DNA of 21,410 nucleotides. Origin: Welwitschia mirabilis. Taxonomy: Eukaryota; Gnetophyta; Gnetopsida; Welwitschiales. Below the pieces are notes generated by a model. That model was not told the DNA's origin. It saw only the letters and a list, made by a program, of their open reading frames with translations, and ran no database searches. The stretch covers positions 289,528,314 to 289,549,723 of the forward strand of contig JBOZIK010000001.1 of assembly GCA_051453625.1 (NCBI GenBank), given 5' to 3'. The position numbers and the translations under genes were made by a program. Shown here in pieces: positions 20,056-21,410 of the stretch (the first letter of the stretch is position 1; each line of letters begins with the position of its first letter).

Positions 20056-20955
20056 TGATAAGAGGATCAACCCTAGAAGGGGTGAATAGAGTGATCAAAT
20101 TTGCTTCTAATAGATATTCAAAATGAAAGTAAACTTCACAACAATTTTTAACAGTGGTTAGCAACCACCTCTCAGCTTTAATCATTGACTGGAATATTTA
20201 CTAAACAATGGTTTTCAGGGTTCATCATAAACCCTTGCAACAGCTCTTGCCTCTTGGATTTTAAGGGCTAAACCAAAAACCTCCTTGCTTGTTGGATGAG
20301 AATGGAGTTGTCGTGTGCCTTTTTGTATTGAAAAAATCTCTCAGAAAGAATGCACTTGAGGCTCTAAATGCTTTATCTCGAAAGGAGTATTGTATCAGTA
20401 GAAACAGAGAATTGAATCACCTATTACACTTGAAAATCATTGTTTCTCTTACACTCCACTTTGTGAAATTAGGAGGTTTTATATGAAATGATCAAGTGAC
20501 TCTTCTGTTCTAGTAAAGATCAGATTCAGTTCAGTTCTTTAAATTTTGGAGCGGATCAACTTTTAGTGCATTAATGGACACCCTTGAAAACTAACAGATA
20601 TCTCACTGGGTTGCCCTCAGGAATTACTGGGTCGCCTTGATTTGAATTTGCTTCTGTCTGGTATCCATCCGGTTGCCCTGACAAAACATGAGGTCAAACT
20701 TACTGAAATCGGGATTTCNNNNNNNNNNCACTTATAAAGGATGGCTCGACCAAGCTGACATCGACATGAAAAAGATCTGGTCACCTTTAGAAACAATTGG
20801 GTCGATCATCCTGCCAATGCAACACAATTGGATTCGGTTGCCCTCATGTACGTTGGTTTGACGACATTGCAATTGTGATAGAGTTGTATCTGGTTGCCCT
20901 TTAAAAAACTGGATTGTCCTCCGAAATCCTGTTTCCTCTTCACAAGTACACTAAA
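20056..20955 (-). repeat. 5' LTR of the copia element, outer end missing
   Basis: It starts tgataagaggatcaaccc on the plus strand, directly beside the PBS, and follows the 3' LTR in order up to 'cacaagtacactaaa'. The last 35 bp of the 3' LTR (13184-13218) have no counterpart here; the sequence changes abruptly at about 20956. It contains a 10-N gap (20719-20728). It is shorter than the 3' LTR partly because the microsatellite is absent. Confidence 0.88.
20719..20728. other. Short assembly gap (10 N) in the 5' LTR
   Basis: Undetermined bases. The matching place in the 3' LTR (after gagatttc, near 12843) carries roughly 20 bp, so a few more bases than stated may be missing. Confidence 0.99.
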
Positions 20956-21113
20956 AGTGGGTCCCCTCTTCTGTTTCTTGTTAACATGTTATGGTCCTTT
21001 CAGGTGGTATAGCNNNNNNNNNNNNNNNNNNNNNNNNNNNNNNNNNNNNNNNNNNNNNNNNNNNNNNNNNNNNNNNNNNNNNNNNNNNNNNNNNNNNNNN
21101 NNNNNNNNNNNNN
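20956..21113. other. Unmatched 58 bp followed by a 100-N gap
   Basis: After the 5' LTR similarity ends, 20956-21013 matches nothing else in the window. The run of exactly 100 N (21014-21113) looks like a placeholder for a gap of unknown size. Confidence 0.8.
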
Positions 21114-21410
21114 GGCAGTAGAACAATTGACTATTCTTTTAAAATCCTTTGGACCTACAGTACAAAAAATAACATTTAGACCTTTAAAGTTACAAATTGT
21201 TGCATGTCTTTCCTTAGGACTCAACTTGTCCTTACTCTTCAGGGAGTTAATCCATGTATTTTGATCTATGACAGTAGGGAGTGAGTATCCTTGTTGAATG
21301 GAATCCCAAATGTCAAGATCAATAGATTGGACAAAAACTCTCATCTTGGCCTTTCAATAGTCAAAATTCGAGCCATCAAAAAATATGTGCCTTGAGACAG
21401 AGTTGACTCT
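21114..21410 (-). pseudogene. Second copia gag fragment, N-terminal part, without the MITE
   Basis: It is clearly related to 19368-19630 plus 19939-19985 of the first gag: 'FVQSIDLDIWDSIQQGYSL', 'FKGLNVIFCTVGPKDFKRIV' and 'NCSTA' on the minus strand. Near the right edge 'FFDGSNFDY' is followed by TGA where the family has Trp, then 'KAKM'. So it is also dead. It belongs to another element of the same family, or to a different place joined across the gap. It has the same orientation as the main element, but a gag this close to the outer side of the 5' LTR does not fit a simple tandem array. Confidence 0.85.

Larger units (their letters stand above)
12158..20955 (-). mobile_element. Ty1/copia LTR retrotransposon, near full length, inactive
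   Basis: On the minus strand, reading from right to left: 5' LTR (20056-20955), PBS (20042-20053), gag (from 19991), protease, integrase, reverse transcriptase, RNase H, an extra degenerate ORF, polypurine tract (13221-13233), 3' LTR (12158-13218). Integrase before reverse transcriptase is the copia order. The extra ORF, the long internal region and the PPT followed by a TGTTGG LTR start recall the SIRE/Maximus lineage, which is an inference. By eye the LTRs agree at roughly four positions in five, so the insertion is old. The element lies antisense to the exon at 10177. No target-site duplication can be shown, because the outer end of the 5' LTR is missing; the 5 bp left of the 3' LTR are agagt. 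Confidence 0.9.

Overview
The window looks like nuclear DNA of a seed plant with a large, repeat-filled genome. It is AT-rich and dominated by decayed LTR retrotransposons. Its only recognisable host-gene signal is a plant-type first exon. A gymnosperm is a plausible source, given slowly decayed old elements and a possible very long intron, but the sequence does not prove that. There is no prokaryotic content, CRISPR array or rRNA. Four runs of N interrupt the window (2709-3167, 5438-6417, 20719-20728, 21014-21113).

Left part (1-3510): the remnant of a Ty3/gypsy retrotransposon lying on the minus strand. Reading leftwards it has LTR-like sequence, a decayed primer-binding site of the tRNA-Asp type (1674-1690) and a broken gag gene running off the window (1-486). 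A diverged direct repeat (2393-2708 and 3168-3510) flanks the first gap. From 3511 to 4754 there is only AT-rich sequence. At 4755-7591 two tandem copies of a unit of about 0.95 kb occur, each carrying a tRNA-like block with Pol III A and B boxes; the first copy is split by the 980-N gap.

Middle part (about 9.0-12.16 kb): base composition changes to richer in GC and CpG. A promoter/5'UTR-like stretch leads to a tiny coding exon on the plus strand, 10177-10200. It encodes the eight-residue N-terminus typical of plant group D (TDY) MAP kinases, MPK20-like, followed at once by a GTAAGC splice donor. No kinase exon follows inside the window, so if the gene is intact its first intron exceeds 11 kb and holds everything to the right.

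Right part (12158-20955): a nearly full-length but dead Ty1/copia element on the minus strand. Reading right to left it has a 5' LTR (20056-20955, outer end missing), an initiator-Met-tRNA PBS, gag, protease, integrase, reverse transcriptase, RNase H, an extra degenerate ORF, a polypurine tract and the 3' LTR (12158-13218). It carries many stops, frameshifts, a 26-bp duplication and three catalytic-site substitutions. A 302-bp hAT-like MITE (19630-19931) is inserted near the start of gag. A second gag fragment (21114-21410), beyond a gap, lacks this insertion and so shows the empty site.

I do not see a new functional system. The points most worth following are the MAPK micro-exon with its possible giant intron, the cleanly dated nesting MITE > copia > (possible) intron, and the extra ORF in the copia element.
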